Under the pieces are notes generated by a model that was given only the letters and a program-made list of their open reading frames with translations, was not told the DNA's origin and ran no database searches. Positions 1 to 9,353 of a stretch of 64,000 nt of DNA are shown here, in pieces. The position numbers were made by a program, and so were the translations under genes. The DNA lies in the NCBI GenBank assembly GCA_040220875.1, contig JAVJVX010000005.1:248001-312000 (forward strand). Reading direction: 5' to 3'. How positions within the stretch are numbered: position 1 is the stretch's first letter; every line of letters starts with the position of its first letter. The DNA is from Alphaproteobacteria bacterium (GTDB lineage: Bacteria; Pseudomonadota; Alphaproteobacteria; JAVJVX01).

Positions 1-1597
1 CCTCGTAATTCCCCTCGAACCATTCGACCAGGCTGTCGCCCTCGAAAGCGAGGATATGGGTGGCGATCCGGTCGAGAAACCAGCGGTCATGGCTGATGAT
101 GACGGCGCAGCCCGGGAAATCACCGAGCGCCAGCTCCAGCGCTCTCAGCGTGTCCACATCGAGATCGTTGGTGGGCTCGTCCAGGAGCAGGACATTCGCC
201 CCTTCTTTCAGCATTTTGGCGAGATGCACCCGGTTGCGCTCCCCGCCCGAAAGCTGGCCCACCTTCTTTTGCTGATCAGCGCCACGGAAGTTGAAGGCAC
301 CGCAATAGGCGCGGCTTTGCACCGTGCGATCACCGAGTTCAATTTCGTCGTCACCGCCAGAGATTTCCTCCCACACCGTGGCAGAATCCTTGAGCGTATC
401 GCGGCTCTGATCGACATAGCCCAGTCGGACCGTCTCGCCGATCCTGAGGGTACCGGAATCCGGCTTCTCCTGGCCCACGATCATCCGGAACAGCGTCGTC
501 TTGCCGGCACCGTTGGGCCCGATCACGCCGACGATGCCGCCGGGCGGCAGGCGGAAGCTCAGGTCGTCGATCAGAAGCTGGTTCCCGAAGCCCTTGCGCA
601 GATGCTCGGCCTCGATCACCTTGTCACCCAGACGCGGCCCCGGCGGAATGCGGATCTGCGCCGGCCCACCGCTCTTTTCCTTGCTTTTCGCGACCAACTC
701 CTCATAGGCGTTGATGCGCGCCTTGCTCTTGGCGCGCCGGGCCTGCGGTGTCTGGCGAATCCATTCCAGCTCCCGCGCGAGGGTGCGTTGCCGGGCGCTT
801 TCCTCCTTCTCTTCCTGTGCCAGACGTTTCTGCTTCTGCTCCACCCAGGCCGAGTAATTGCCTTCGAACGGGATCCCCTCGCCCCGATCCAGCTCCAGAA
901 TCCAGCCCGCCACGTTATCCAGAAAATAGCGGTCATGGGTGACGGCCACGACCGTCCCCTCATATTCGTCGAGAAAACGCTCCAGCCAAGCCACTGATTC
1001 CGCGTCCAGATGGTTGGTCGGCTCGTCCAGCAACAGCATATCCGGCTTTTGCAGCAGAAGGCGGCAGAGTGCGACCCGGCGGCGTTCGCCGCCCGAAAGC
1101 TTCGTCACGTCCGCATCCGGCGGCGGGCAGCGAAGCGCATCCATTGCAATATCGACCTGGCGCTGAAGATCCCACACGTTCGCCGCCTCGATCTTCTCCT
1201 GAATCTCGGCCTGTTCCTCGATCAGCGCCTGCATCTCGTCGTCGCTCATTTCCTCCGCGAAACGCGCGCTCACCGCCTCGAACCTGTCGAGGAGCGCCTT
1301 GGCCTCGGCAACACCCTCGAGGACATTCTCTTCCACCGTCTTTTCGGGATCGAGATCGGGCTCCTGCGACAGATAGCCCACCCGCACGCCATCGGCCGCC
1401 CAGGCCTCGCCCGAGAACTCGGTCTCGATGCCGGCCATGATCTTCAACAGTGTGGATTTCCCCGCGCCGTTCAGGCCCAGCACGCCGATCTTGGCCCCCG
1501 GCAGGAAAGAGAGCCAGATGTCCTTGAGAACCTGCCGACCCCCCGGATAGGTCTTCGACAGGCCCTTCATCACGTAAATATACTGGTGGGACGCCAC
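1..1597 (-). CDS. ettA: Energy-dependent translational throttle protein EttA (ABC-F ATPase), 3' end cut by window edge
   Basis: This is a soluble ABC-F protein with two ATPase domains and no membrane segments. EttA binds the ribosomal E site and gates the first peptide bond according to ATP/ADP. The first domain has Walker [10 protein letters not shown], signature [12 protein letters not shown] and Walker [12 protein letters not shown]. The linker is Arg/Glu-rich, as in EttA. The second domain has [22 protein letters not shown] and [11 protein letters not shown]. The start is a GTG ([15 protein letters not shown]) with GGAG about 7 bases upstream. About 532 codons are visible of the usual 550-560, so only the C-terminal tail is missing. 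The product start [13 protein letters not shown] is typical of EttA rather than Uup or other ABC-F proteins. Confidence 0.95.
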   Translation of the reverse strand, partial: MASHQYIYVMKGLSKTYPGGRQVLKDIWLSFLPGAKIGVLGLNGAGKSTLLKIMAGIETEFSGEAWAADGVRVGYLSQEPDLDPEKTVEENVLEGVAEAKALLDRFEAVSARFAEEMSDDEMQALIEEQAEIQEKIEAANVWDLQRQVDIAMDALRCPPPDADVTKLSGGERRRVALCRLLLQKPDMLLLDEPTNHLDAESVAWLERFLDEYEGTVVAVTHDRYFLDNVAGWILELDRGEGIPFEGNYSAWVEQKQKRLAQEEKEESARQRTLARELEWIRQTPQARRAKSKARINAYEELVAKSKEKSGGPAQIRIPPGPRLGDKVIEAEHLRKGFGNQLLIDDLSFRLPPGGIVGVIGPNGAGKTTLFRMIVGQEKPDSGTLRIGETVRLGYVDQSRDTLKDSATVWEEISGGDDEIELGDRTVQSRAYCGAFNFRGADQQKKVGQLSGGERNRVHLAKMLKEGANVLLLDEPTNDLDVDTLRALELALGDFPGCAVIISHDRWFLDRIATHILAFEGDSLVEWFEGNYE

Positions 1598-1837
1598 GTA
1601 AATACTCCGATTGGGTTGTGCGGTCTTTTGGCCCCGCGTTCTAACCCATCGGCTGCCCCGCTGGCGAGGGCTTATCTCGGAAGCGCGGCCCGGAGGACGG
1701 CCTCGGGACCGAGCGCCGGGCGCGTGGCCTTGCGCGGCGACTGACGCCGGCCGGATTTGGAGAGAAACCCTCGGAACCGCCAGGGCGCGCCCTGGCACGG
1801 ATAAGACCGTTTCAATCCGCCCGTCCGCGCGCGGAGC

Positions 1838-2590
1838 TCAGGGAAGTTCGGGCGCCTCCGCCAGGTCCAGCCTGACCCCGCTGAGTGCCATGAGACGGTC
1901 GAGGTCGTGAATCCGAACCCGGCGGGCCGTGTAATCGAGACACCCCTCGTCCCGGAGGGCCTTCAGCGTCCGGCTGACATGGACCTTGGTCAGGCCGAGA
2001 ATTTCGCCGATCAGCTCGTGGGTAAGCGGGCAGAAAAATTCCTCGTCCCGCACCTGGCCCACCTAGCGAAGACGAAGATAAAGATCGAGAATGAGGGAGG
2101 CCAGCGCCCCCTTGGCGAATTGCATGCCGGCCAGATCGATCCGCCACAGCATTCGCCGAAATACCGATCCGACCAGGCGGCCGATCGAGTCGCCGCCGCT
2201 CCTGTCGTCGGCGAGCGCGGCGCGAAGGCCCCGGTTATCGAACTCGCAGACAGTCGCCGCGGTCAGCGTCCTCACCGTGAATTCGGCCTTTTCCGTGAAC
2301 AGCGTGTGATAGCTGATCGATTCGCCGGGCAGCCGCGTGTCGATGACGCGCCGGCGGCCATCCATGCCGCGCGTGTACGCGACAGCCCAGCCCGATACCA
2401 GCAGCATCAGGCTGGCGCCCGGCTGCCCTTCGCGCAGGACGGTTTCCCGCGGCCCGAACTGCCGGATCGATACCCAGGCCGGGTGCCCTTCGGGCTGGCC
2501 GGCTGCCGGGCAATAGCCATGCACGCGGTTGACCGCGCAGGTGGCACAGGGCAGATCGCTCCGTATGTCGACTGGCGGGCCCCCGTTCAT
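1838..2590 (-). pseudogene. Crp/Fnr-family transcriptional regulator interrupted by an in-frame TAG
   Basis: The N-terminal part has a Cys cluster (CATCAVNRVHGYC) followed by a cyclic-nucleotide-type beta-roll (VSGWAVAYTRGMDGRRR). The C-terminal part is a Crp-type helix-turn-helix (LTHELIGEILGLTKVHVSRTL). Both are in one frame, but a TAG at 2063-2065 stops translation inside the dimerisation helix, just before the conserved Val-Gly (LYLRLR-stop-VGQVRD). I chose the ATG at 2590 because AGGAAAG lies 5-6 bases upstream; an earlier in-frame ATG at 2713 has no clear ribosome site. Full length would be about 250 residues, normal for the family. The gene may be inactivated or contain a sequencing error. 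The HTH half alone could restart at the GTG right after the stop, but would lack its sensor. Confidence 0.75.
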
Positions 2591-3191
2591 GATCTTTCCT
2601 CGAGGCGTCTCGCATCCGCGACGCCCGGGAAAGTCCGTCGCCGGATCCTGTCCCGTTGCCGACCGAGCCTGCCGGCCATTTGACGGATCACCTGGTTGCA
2701 CGATGTTACGCATATCGGGGGATATACGTAGCTGGCGCGTGACCGGATTTCATATTCTGGCGAGCAAGCCATGGGATTTCCGAAATTGTTCCTGTTCCAA
2801 TGCCGGTCCGGCGAATTGTCGCGGGCCCCAACAAGACCGGCCTGTACGCAGAAAAAGGATATCCGACCGATCATTGGTAACTACGCGTAATACGCGAATA
2901 TATTTCAAAAATGTAAAATCCCGGAAAATGGTAATCAAAAGTCGACAACATTTGTCGTGTTTTGAAAAATGCACAAATTCCTAGGGATAAGAAGATATGC
3001 CTGTGCCGAATCGGGGCGGAACGGCCTGCGATCGTCTGCAATTTTACCGGGTATTAAGGAAAATCCCTGACACTCTGTCCCACGTTGGAACGAAGGCGGG
3101 GTTCCGAAGGACCGCTCCGCCCGACGGGCGCTGGCTTCAGCCGCATACGGCGGCGTGCGCCGGGCCCATCACCTAATTGGGGAAAACAGGA
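2591..3191. other. 600-bp intergenic region between divergent crp-like pseudogene and chemoreceptor gene
   Basis: I see no convincing gene here. The stretch from about 2870 to 2990 is markedly AT-rich for this genome and probably holds promoters for one or both flanking genes. It contains the short inverted repeat CGACAA-CAT-TTGTCG (2943-2957), a plausible operator. The open frames crossing the region have no recognisable motif and unusual codon use. Confidence 0.5.
2943..2957. promoter_or_regulatory. Inverted repeat, candidate operator
   Basis: CGACAA and TTGTCG form a perfect 6-bp inverted repeat around a 3-base centre, in the AT-rich part of the region upstream of the chemoreceptor. It is the size of a small dimeric regulator site. 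It does not match the Fnr consensus TTGAT-N4-ATCAA, so I cannot name the regulator. Confidence 0.3.
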
Positions 3192-4829
3192 ATGTTGAAA
3201 ATGAAATCGCGCTCGGATGTCTCGCGTGAGGCAGAGGGGCAGAAGGAACGCCTGCAAGACGTTGCGCAGGCCGGCGCCCAGCCAGCGAATTTGCGGGCTG
3301 AGCGCGATCGCCTTCAGCAGATGGTCGATGGCATGCCGATCAATGTGGTCATGTGCGACCTGGATGATTTTCGGATCATCTATGCCAACCCCGCCAGTAT
3401 CCGGACCCTGCAGAAGCTCGAGCATCTCCTGCCCTGCAAGGCGGACGAGCTCATGGGGCAGAGCATCGATATCTTCCACAAGCACCCGGAACACCAGCGC
3501 AAGCTGCTGGCCGACCCGAAGAATCTGCCGCATTCGGCAGTCATTCAGCTCGGCGACGAATATCTCGATCTTCTGGTGACACCGATCCTGAATGATGAGG
3601 GCGATTATATCGGCCCGATGCTGACCTGGAATGTCGTGACCGAAAAGGTCAAGGCGGACAGGGACGTCAGTCAGCTGAAGGACATGGTCCAGAACATGCC
3701 GATCAACGTGATCATGTGCGATCCGGTTGATTTCAAGATCAATTATCTTAATCGGACGAGCATCGAGACGCTCCGCAGCATCGAACGCCTCCTGCCCTGC
3801 AAGGCGGACGAGCTCATGGGGCAGAGCATCGATATCTTCCACAAGCACCCGGAACACCAGCGCAAGCTGCTGGCCGATCCGAAGAACCTGCCCCACAGGG
3901 CGACGATTAAGCTGGGCGAGGAATCTCTCGATCTCCTGGTCACCGCCATCATCGACCAGAACGGCAATTACATCGGCCCGATGCTGACCTGGACCGTCGT
4001 GACGAGCCAGGTCAATCTGGCGAGCCGGGTCAGCGACGTGGTGGAATCGGTCGCAAAGGCAACCGGCAATCTCAAGAGCCTCGCCACCGGCATGTCGGCC
4101 AACGCCGAAGAGACCAACAAGCAGGCGGCCAGTGTGGCAGCCGCGAGCGAGCAGGCATCCGCCAACGTCGAGACCGTGGCGGCGGCGGCCGAGGAGCTCT
4201 CGAAATCCATCGAGGAGATCAGCCGCCTCGTGAACGAATCGAGCAAGACATCACTCGAAGCGACGGAAGCGGCGGAGCATTCCAACACCACCGTGCAAAG
4301 CCTGGCGAGCGCGGCCCAGAAGATCGGCGAGATCGTGGACCTGATTCGCGACATCGCCGGACAGACCAATCTGCTGGCGCTGAATGCGACGATCGAGGCC
4401 GCCCGTGCCGGCGAAGCCGGTAAGGGCTTCGCCGTCGTGGCCAGCGAGGTGAAGAGCCTGGCCAACCAGACCGCCAAGGCGACGGAAGAAATCGAGTCGC
4501 AGATCGCGGAGATTCAGGGCACCACAGAGCAGGTGGTCACCGCCATCGGGCAGATCAAGGAGACGAGCATCGCGAACCGCGAGGCGTCGACCTCCATTGC
4601 CTCGGCCATCGAGGAGCAGAATGCCGCGACCCAGGAGATTGCCCGGAATGCTCAGGAAGCATCGACCGGCGTTCAGGAAGTCTCCAACAACATCAGCGGC
4701 GTCACCCAGGCCGCATCGGAGACGGGAACGGCCGCCGCGCAGGTGACGACAGAATCCGATCAGCTCTCCATTGAGGCCGAGAACCTGAAAAGGGAAATCC
4801 AGGCCTTCATCGAATCCATGGGCAAGTAA
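3192..4829 (+). CDS. Soluble methyl-accepting chemotaxis protein with two tandem PAS domains
   Basis: About 545 residues with no signal peptide or membrane segment, so this is a cytoplasmic chemoreceptor or energy/redox sensor. PAS domain 1 spans about residues 35-150 and PAS domain 2 about 156-271. Both contain the identical segment [19 protein letters not shown]. From about residue 275 there is a long coiled-coil signalling domain with the conserved hairpin tip [20 protein letters not shown], which contacts CheA/CheW. There is no HAMP domain and no C-terminal CheR pentapeptide (it ends FIESMGK). No che genes are nearby. Start: ATG at 3192 or 3201; AGGA is well placed for 3201. The family is certain, the ligand unknown. 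Confidence 0.93.
   Translation: MLKMKSRSDVSREAEGQKERLQDVAQAGAQPANLRAERDRLQQMVDGMPINVVMCDLDDFRIIYANPASIRTLQKLEHLLPCKADELMGQSIDIFHKHPEHQRKLLADPKNLPHSAVIQLGDEYLDLLVTPILNDEGDYIGPMLTWNVVTEKVKADRDVSQLKDMVQNMPINVIMCDPVDFKINYLNRTSIETLRSIERLLPCKADELMGQSIDIFHKHPEHQRKLLADPKNLPHRATIKLGEESLDLLVTAIIDQNGNYIGPMLTWTVVTSQVNLASRVSDVVESVAKATGNLKSLATGMSANAEETNKQAASVAAASEQASANVETVAAAAEELSKSIEEISRLVNESSKTSLEATEAAEHSNTTVQSLASAAQKIGEIVDLIRDIAGQTNLLALNATIEAARAGEAGKGFAVVASEVKSLANQTAKATEEIESQIAEIQGTTEQVVTAIGQIKETSIANREASTSIASAIEEQNAATQEIARNAQEASTGVQEVSNNISGVTQAASETGTAAAQVTTESDQLSIEAENLKREIQAFIESMGK
3426..3514 (+). repeat. 89-bp perfect direct repeat, copy 1 (PAS 1)
   Basis: This stretch is identical at every base to 3789-3877. 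The offset is 363 bp, exactly 121 codons, so the copies fall at equivalent positions of the two PAS domains. The sequence on either side is clearly diverged. Confidence 0.9.
3789..3877 (+). repeat. 89-bp perfect direct repeat, copy 2 (PAS 2)
   Basis: Second copy of the repeat at 3426-3514, in frame within PAS domain 2 of the chemoreceptor. Silent positions are also identical, which points to recent duplication or gene conversion rather than protein-level selection alone. Confidence 0.9.
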
Positions 4830-4863
4830 CACCGACGCCCGATTTCTTTTTTCCCGCAACTGG

Positions 4864-4897
4864 ATCCGGGGCCGGCATGTCCGGCCCCGGATTTTTT
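4864..4897 (+). terminator. Intrinsic terminator of the chemoreceptor gene
   Basis: A perfect 12-bp GC-rich stem (ATCCGGGGCCGG / CCGGCCCCGGAT) with a 5-base loop is followed by six T residues. It lies 35 bases after the chemoreceptor stop codon. Confidence 0.9.
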
Positions 4898-4974
4898 GCG
4901 CGCGGCGGCCGGCCCGGCGCCAAGATCGCGATCGGAGCGGCGCGCTCGTATGGACGCGTGGAATCGGGGTTTGT

Positions 4975-5919
4975 ATGGTAGCGGCCATGATCGTCCCGAG
5001 CCTTCCGCGTCCGGGGCGCCGCCATTCCGTATTTCAGCCGCCCCGCGGCCGGAAGCGGGGGTCAGCGCTCCTGTTCTTTCTCGCCGCCTCGCCCGCCCTG
5101 GCCCAGGCACCGCTCCTGCCCTCGAGCGGATACCCGGGCGGCGCCTCCCCGCCAGGTTCTCAGCCGCCGGCCGCGCCGCCGGCCCCCGCATCACCGCAAT
5201 CGGGACCGATCCGGACGTCCGCGCCCGCGCCCGCGCCCGCCACCCCGGACGCCCCGCAGGACGAAGCGACTTCCGCTTCCCCCTGGTCGGGCGCTATCGA
5301 ACTGGGCGCCAGCCAGTCGACCGGCAACACGGAGGAACAGGATCTTTCGACCAGACTGTCGCTCACCTACGACAAGAAACGGTGGCGCCATCAGGGGCTT
5401 GTCGAATTTTTCCTTTCGACGGAGGACAACGATCTGACCGAAAACGAACTGACGGTCCGGCTCGAATCGGACTATCGGTTGACGGAAAGATTCTTCGGCT
5501 TTGCCGCGGTGGAATACGAGGATGACAGGTTTAGCGGGTTCGATTATCGGGTGACCGCCAATCCCGGCATTGGCTATGCGGTGATCCTGCCCAAGCCTGT
5601 ATCATGGGAGCTTCGCGCCGGGCCTGGTTACCGGTTTTCAAAGGTTGCGGGGACGGGCAAGACCGAGACCGAGGTGATCGGGCGCGCCGAGAGCACTTTC
5701 AAATGGGACATCACGCCAACGGCGACGTTTACCAACCGTCTCGAGGCGGTGACCGGCGAGGAGCGAACGACCTCCACGGCCGAGACGGCGTTATCCACGC
5801 GGATCAATCAGGCGCTGCGTCTCAAGCTGAGCTTCAAGGCCGACCATGATTCCAACGTGCCGGCCGGAACGGAGAAGCTGGACACCAAGACGATCGTCTC
5901 GGTCGCCTACGAGTTCTGA
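4975..5919 (+). CDS. DUF481 (YdiY-like) outer-membrane beta-barrel protein
   Basis: A 314-residue exported protein. Residues 1-44 are a long signal peptide with an arginine-rich N region, a hydrophobic core (ALLFFLAASPALA) and a probable cut after Ala-Gln-Ala. A Pro/Ala-rich spacer follows to about residue 105. The rest is a DUF481 domain starting WSGAIELGASQSTGNTEEQD and rich in alternating beta strands. It ends in Phe (SVAYEF), the usual outer-membrane insertion signal. Family members are annotated as salt-induced outer-membrane proteins of unknown role. The Pro-rich spacer may cross part of the periplasm. The gene is monocistronic, between two terminators. Confidence 0.85.
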   Translation: MVAAMIVPSLPRPGRRHSVFQPPRGRKRGSALLFFLAASPALAQAPLLPSSGYPGGASPPGSQPPAAPPAPASPQSGPIRTSAPAPAPATPDAPQDEATSASPWSGAIELGASQSTGNTEEQDLSTRLSLTYDKKRWRHQGLVEFFLSTEDNDLTENELTVRLESDYRLTERFFGFAAVEYEDDRFSGFDYRVTANPGIGYAVILPKPVSWELRAGPGYRFSKVAGTGKTETEVIGRAESTFKWDITPTATFTNRLEAVTGEERTTSTAETALSTRINQALRLKLSFKADHDSNVPAGTEKLDTKTIVSVAYEF

Positions 5920-5939
5920 CGTCCCACGCTTGCCGGAAT

Positions 5940-5972
5940 AAAAAATCGCCCGCCTCCGTGATGAGGCGGGCG
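5940..5972 (-). terminator. Intrinsic terminator of the cold-shock gene (probably bidirectional)
   Basis: A 10-bp stem CGCCCGCCTC / GAGGCGGGCG with a 6-base loop. Read on the minus strand it is followed by a run of T after the csp stop. It also lies 20 bases past the DUF481 stop, so it may serve both convergent genes. Confidence 0.85.
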
Positions 5973-5998
5973 ACTGGATCAAGCCGGAACCGCGGCGC

Positions 5999-6208
5999 TT
6001 AGTCCATCAAGGACAGCTTTTCAGCGGCCTGTTTGCCGTTGCGGCCCATCTGGAGTTCGTATTGAACTTTCTGGCCTTCGCGCAGGTCGTCGAGGCCGGC
6101 CTGCTCAACCGCCGAAATATGCACGAATGCATCGGCCGAGCCGTCCTCCGGCTGAATGAATCCATAACCCTTGGTCCGGTTAAACCATTTAACTGTACCG
6201 ACTGCCAT
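5999..6208 (-). CDS. CspA-family cold-shock protein
   Basis: A 69-residue single cold-shock domain, the normal family length. It starts MAVGTVKWFN and carries the RNA-binding motifs KGYGFI and AFVHIS. Such proteins bind single-stranded RNA/DNA and melt mRNA structure. I chose the ATG at 6208 because AAGGAG lies 7 bases upstream and every family member starts there; an upstream in-frame start would add an unrelated 11 residues. It has its own terminator. A long GC-rich region lies upstream, where a regulatory 5' leader would be expected for this class. Confidence 0.95.
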   Translation of the reverse strand: MAVGTVKWFNRTKGYGFIQPEDGSADAFVHISAVEQAGLDDLREGQKVQYELQMGRNGKQAAEKLSLMD

Positions 6209-6549
6209 CGTCGTCTCCTTAACAAGTGATGATCTGGCCACCCCCGGATCGGCACCGAAGGCGGCGAATTAGCCTCAACACTGTCCTAGAGCAACGAACC
6301 TGGTCGGTATGACCCGGTGTATAACCCGTGGGCGTTCGAGACCTAACCTGTCACGTATACCGGGAAGCCAGATAAACGCAAGCGGATTCAGACGATCGTC
6401 GCGCTCAGGGCAGGCGCGTACGGGCGCCCGGGTAGGGACGCCCGGGTCGCCCTCGACCGCCCGGGCATCGAGATCGGGTATAATTATTTGGGATTATGCC
6501 GTTTTTTCCGCACCGGCCGGAACGGGGCGACTCGGGCAGCATTTCTGCC
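6209..6549. other. 341-bp region upstream of csp, no gene seen
   Basis: This stretch lies between the stop of the dehalogenase-like gene (6550) and the csp start, both on the minus strand. It likely holds the csp promoter and 5' leader, and several CCCGGG-containing short repeats around 6425-6475 that could fold. I found no convincing -35/-10 pair; a TTATAC element on the minus strand at 6319-6324 is a weak -10 candidate. Confidence 0.4.
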
Positions 6550-7707
6550 CTACCCGGCGCCGCGCGCCGCCCGCCCGGGCGGCTCGTCGCGCCCAAGGGG
6601 CAAGTGGTGCTGCGGGTCGATTTTCATCGCCCGGCGCCGTTCGTAGACCGCCGCCGCCAGCCCCTCCCTCGGCAGGCCCTGGATCATGAAGCCGGCCTCA
6701 CCCTTGCCCTCGACATAGTTGCGCCAGCCCTCTTCCCGGCTCTCCGGTTTCTCGACATAGGCCCAGGGCTCCTGAAGCCCCGCCTTCAACTCCTCGCGCC
6801 ATTCCCCGAGATCGATCCCCTTGATCGTCTCCACAAAGGTTTTCTTGTAGCGCCCATCAAACCCGCGGGCATTGAACGGGCAAACCTCGAGACAGATTCC
6901 GCAAGCATTGTAGCTGCCCCAATAGGGCGCGCACGCCGCCGTATCGACAACCCATTTCGTAATGCCGCGCACCTCTTCCTTCTGGTGGGAAATGGCGTCG
7001 CCCGGGCAATAGGTGACACACATGTTGCAATTGGCGCAAAGGTCCTCGACACCGTGATTTTCGACCGAGTCTCGCGCCGCCGGCAAATCCGTGGTGACCG
7101 CCGCCACGCGAAACGAACAGCCGAGCTCCCGGTTGATCAACGAGCCGTGCTTGCCCAGCTCGCCCAGACCGGCGGCCCGGGCGTGAGGCAGCATGTTGAT
7201 CTGTTCGAACCGCAAGCTGTGAGCACGGGCCGGGTAGCCCTGTTCGCGAATATAAGCGCCGAGCCGGGTGGCGATGGCACCGGCCTCGGCATAGACCCGG
7301 AGCACTTCGCGCACATGGCGGGGCGTCGCGCCAAAGCGAATCTCGTCATATTCCATGGGAACCGCGATCATGACCACATTGGCATGCGGTACATCATGGC
7401 CCTTATAGACGTGAAACGGGTCCAGTCCGGTGATGCCCACCAGCGTCGCACCAAGCGCCCTGGCCTTTTCCTTGATGTCGCGGGCCGCCGCTTCGGGACT
7501 GTCATAGGCGGTCTTGGTCTCGTTGACGGGCCCGTCCACATCGAGCACGCATTCAATCGTCTTCTGATCGTGGCGGACCGCTTCCTCGTCGTAAGGGCCC
7601 GAGAAAATATCGTATCCGAAACTGCGAACGACCTGGGTCGGCTCGACGTATTCCAGATCCGGGCTGTTCCATTCGGGGATAACACGACTGCGGGATTCTT
7701 CGGCCAT
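6550..7707 (-). CDS. Reductive dehalogenase-like (RdhA/QueG-type) double 4Fe-4S protein, paralogue 1
   Basis: A 385-residue protein. The N-terminal half resembles the corrinoid-binding fold of RdhA/QueG (ALGATLVGITGLDPFHVYKG; AAGLGELGKHGSLINRELG). Near residue 222 it has a ferredoxin-type cluster motif CANCNMCVTYCPGDAI, and near residue 268 a second one, CGICLEVCP. It has no twin-arginine signal, no membrane-anchor partner and no fused flavin/ferredoxin reductase domain, so it is not a classical respiratory dehalogenase. RdhA-type sequence around the GLGELGK and TDLP motifs fits better than the tRNA enzyme QueG. Start ATG at 7707 with GGGAGGAG upstream. A second copy lies at 20629-21639. The substrate is unknown; cobalamin-dependent reductive chemistry is inferred. 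Confidence 0.75.
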   Translation of the reverse strand: MAEESRSRVIPEWNSPDLEYVEPTQVVRSFGYDIFSGPYDEEAVRHDQKTIECVLDVDGPVNETKTAYDSPEAAARDIKEKARALGATLVGITGLDPFHVYKGHDVPHANVVMIAVPMEYDEIRFGATPRHVREVLRVYAEAGAIATRLGAYIREQGYPARAHSLRFEQINMLPHARAAGLGELGKHGSLINRELGCSFRVAAVTTDLPAARDSVENHGVEDLCANCNMCVTYCPGDAISHQKEEVRGITKWVVDTAACAPYWGSYNACGICLEVCPFNARGFDGRYKKTFVETIKGIDLGEWREELKAGLQEPWAYVEKPESREEGWRNYVEGKGEAGFMIQGLPREGLAAAVYERRRAMKIDPQHHLPLGRDEPPGRAARGAG

Positions 7708-7797
7708 GGTCTCCTCCCTTTTGTCCGTCCATCGCGCCTGGTCCGGCAGTCTAGAGATCCGGACTGGGGACTGAAAGGGGCGCCCGGCGGGCCGCGC

Positions 7798-8538
7798 TCA
7801 CGGCGTCCAGTCGAAATACTCGAGATGGTCGCGTAAATGGCTTGTGCTCGGAAAGCGGCGGCAGATCAGGTCCCGGCGCAGGCCCCGGCAGATGGCCTTG
7901 ATTTCGGGCGGCTGATTGCGGTAGTGGCGCCGCCCGCCGGTCATTTCATAGAGAAGCGTGACGAGCTGGAACAGATCCTCGAGCCGCCTGTCCGGGTTCG
8001 AGCGCCCATAGTTGAAGAAATCCACCACCTTGAGATCGAAGAAAATGCCGCGCGGATGCACCATGATGTTTTCGGTGTGGAGATCGCCATGATATTCGCC
8101 GCTCAGGTGAATCTGCTCGATTCCCGAAACGAGTCCGTGCAGAAGGTGAAGCGCCTTGAAGCTCGGCAGCCGCCGGCCCGGATGAGCGGTGATGAAGTTC
8201 TGCAGCAGCATGCCGTCGACATATTCGCTGATCAGGCAGGTCACCGGTACGCCCTGGAACAGCACCGTCTCGGCATGGTGATACTGAATGACAATGGGAC
8301 AGTGGCGCAGCCGTTCGAGCTTGATCGCGTAGCTGCGGGCCTCCCGGTCCTTCAGGTTGCGATGCGGAAAGAAAAGCTTTGCCGCGCGCGGCAGACCCGT
8401 TCTGATCTCCGAAACGCGGTAAACCTCCCCCTCGTACCCGCGTCCGAGAAACTCCTCGACGACATACTTGCCGCCGATCACCCGCCCGATGGGCAGCCGG
8501 AATCTGGTAATCCTGGGTTTGGCGAGGCGGCGCGTCAT
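7798..8538 (-). CDS. Small eukaryotic-type protein kinase domain protein
   Basis: A 246-residue stand-alone kinase fold. The glycine loop is LGRGYEGEVYRV (about residues 31-42) and the likely ATP-binding lysine is in RAAKLFFP. The catalytic loop is HGDLHTENIMV (Asp near residue 151) and the metal-binding Asp is in VVDFFNYG, where the usual DFG has become DFF. The His-Gly-Asp version of HRD is common in phosphotransferase-like kinases of the RIO/aminoglycoside type. There is no transmembrane or sensor domain. It lies 90 bases upstream of the dehalogenase-like gene on the same strand, so cotranscription is possible. Substrate unknown. Confidence 0.75.
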   Translation of the reverse strand: MTRRLAKPRITRFRLPIGRVIGGKYVVEEFLGRGYEGEVYRVSEIRTGLPRAAKLFFPHRNLKDREARSYAIKLERLRHCPIVIQYHHAETVLFQGVPVTCLISEYVDGMLLQNFITAHPGRRLPSFKALHLLHGLVSGIEQIHLSGEYHGDLHTENIMVHPRGIFFDLKVVDFFNYGRSNPDRRLEDLFQLVTLLYEMTGGRRHYRNQPPEIKAICRGLRRDLICRRFPSTSHLRDHLEYFDWTP

Positions 8539-8807
8539 GGGCCAAGACTTACGTCCGGAGCGGGAAAAAGACTAGGGTAAAGCACGGGCACCGGCCCGGC
8601 CTGGCCCGCCCCCGGCGCTGGCCGGCCTGGCCCCGCCGGCGGCAGGTTTCCGGAGAATTTCGGGGCTCGCCCCGGTACCCTCCGGCGGGTCCTTACCCCG
8701 TCACAATTTTACATCTAGACTTGTCCCGTCAAGGGGTGCTCGCAGCACGGGTGCCCCGGGAGCGCATCCTCACATCAGACAATCATTGAGTCAGGGGGAA
8801 ACAAATC

Positions 8808-9269
8808 ATGGCTGAGGTCCCACCCGAAGAACGGCCGGGCAGCCGGCCGAGAAGCAAGAACGCGGCTGTCGCCACGGCGGGCGGCACGCTGGGTTCGTTA
8901 TACGGCGTCTCTTACGGTGCAACTCATTCGGTCCAGATATCCGCCGCTGTGCCGGAACTTATCCAGGGCACCTTGCTGACGGCGAGCGAGGCGGGCGCCG
9001 TCGCGGCCGCACCGGCCGCGGTGGCCGGCGTCGTCGGCGCCATCGCCGGCGCCAAGGTCGAGGACGAGGTGACGGCGCGCACGGGCAGCCGGGCCGCGGG
9101 CGTCGCGGCCGGCACCGGGGCCGGCGTGGTCGCCGGCGCGATCGTCGGCGGCATCATCGGCACCTTAGTCTTTCCCGGTGCCGGCACGGCCGGCGGCGCG
9201 GTACTGGGCGCGAAGATCGGCGCCGTCGCGGGCGGCATCGGCGGGCTGATCGGCGGCCTCTGGGACTAG
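8808..9269 (+). CDS. Glycine-zipper hypothetical protein
   Basis: A 153-residue protein with a charged N-terminus (about 20 residues) and then repeated small-residue stretches such as GAGVVAGAIVGGIIGT and AKIGAVAGGIGGLIGG. These are typical of glycine-zipper helices that pack in or on membranes. There is no clear cleavable signal peptide. A ribosome site, GGGGGAA, lies about 8 bases before the ATG. I recognise no catalytic motif. The sequence is too low in complexity to assign a function; colicin-like or channel-like proteins share this look without common ancestry. Confidence 0.6.
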   Translation: MAEVPPEERPGSRPRSKNAAVATAGGTLGSLYGVSYGATHSVQISAAVPELIQGTLLTASEAGAVAAAPAAVAGVVGAIAGAKVEDEVTARTGSRAAGVAAGTGAGVVAGAIVGGIIGTLVFPGAGTAGGAVLGAKIGAVAGGIGGLIGGLWD

Positions 9270-9281
9270 CACACCGGGCCC

Positions 9282-9317
9282 GCGGGGGGCGGACTGGCAC
9301 ACCCGCCCGCCCCCCGC
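9282..9317 (+). terminator. GC-rich hairpin after the glycine-zipper gene
   Basis: The 10-bp arms GCGGGGGGCG and CGCCCCCCGC lie just after the stop at 9269. No T-run follows, so termination here is uncertain; it could also be an mRNA-stabilising hairpin. Confidence 0.35.
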
Positions 9318-9353
9318 TTCTGGCACCCATCCTGGAGCGAGGAGGACAAACCT

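Noticed and set aside
5200-5262. Coding microsatellite in the DUF481 Pro/Ala linker
   Set aside because: Imperfect GCGCCCGCG-like codons only reflect the low-complexity linker; no exact repeat unit of note.
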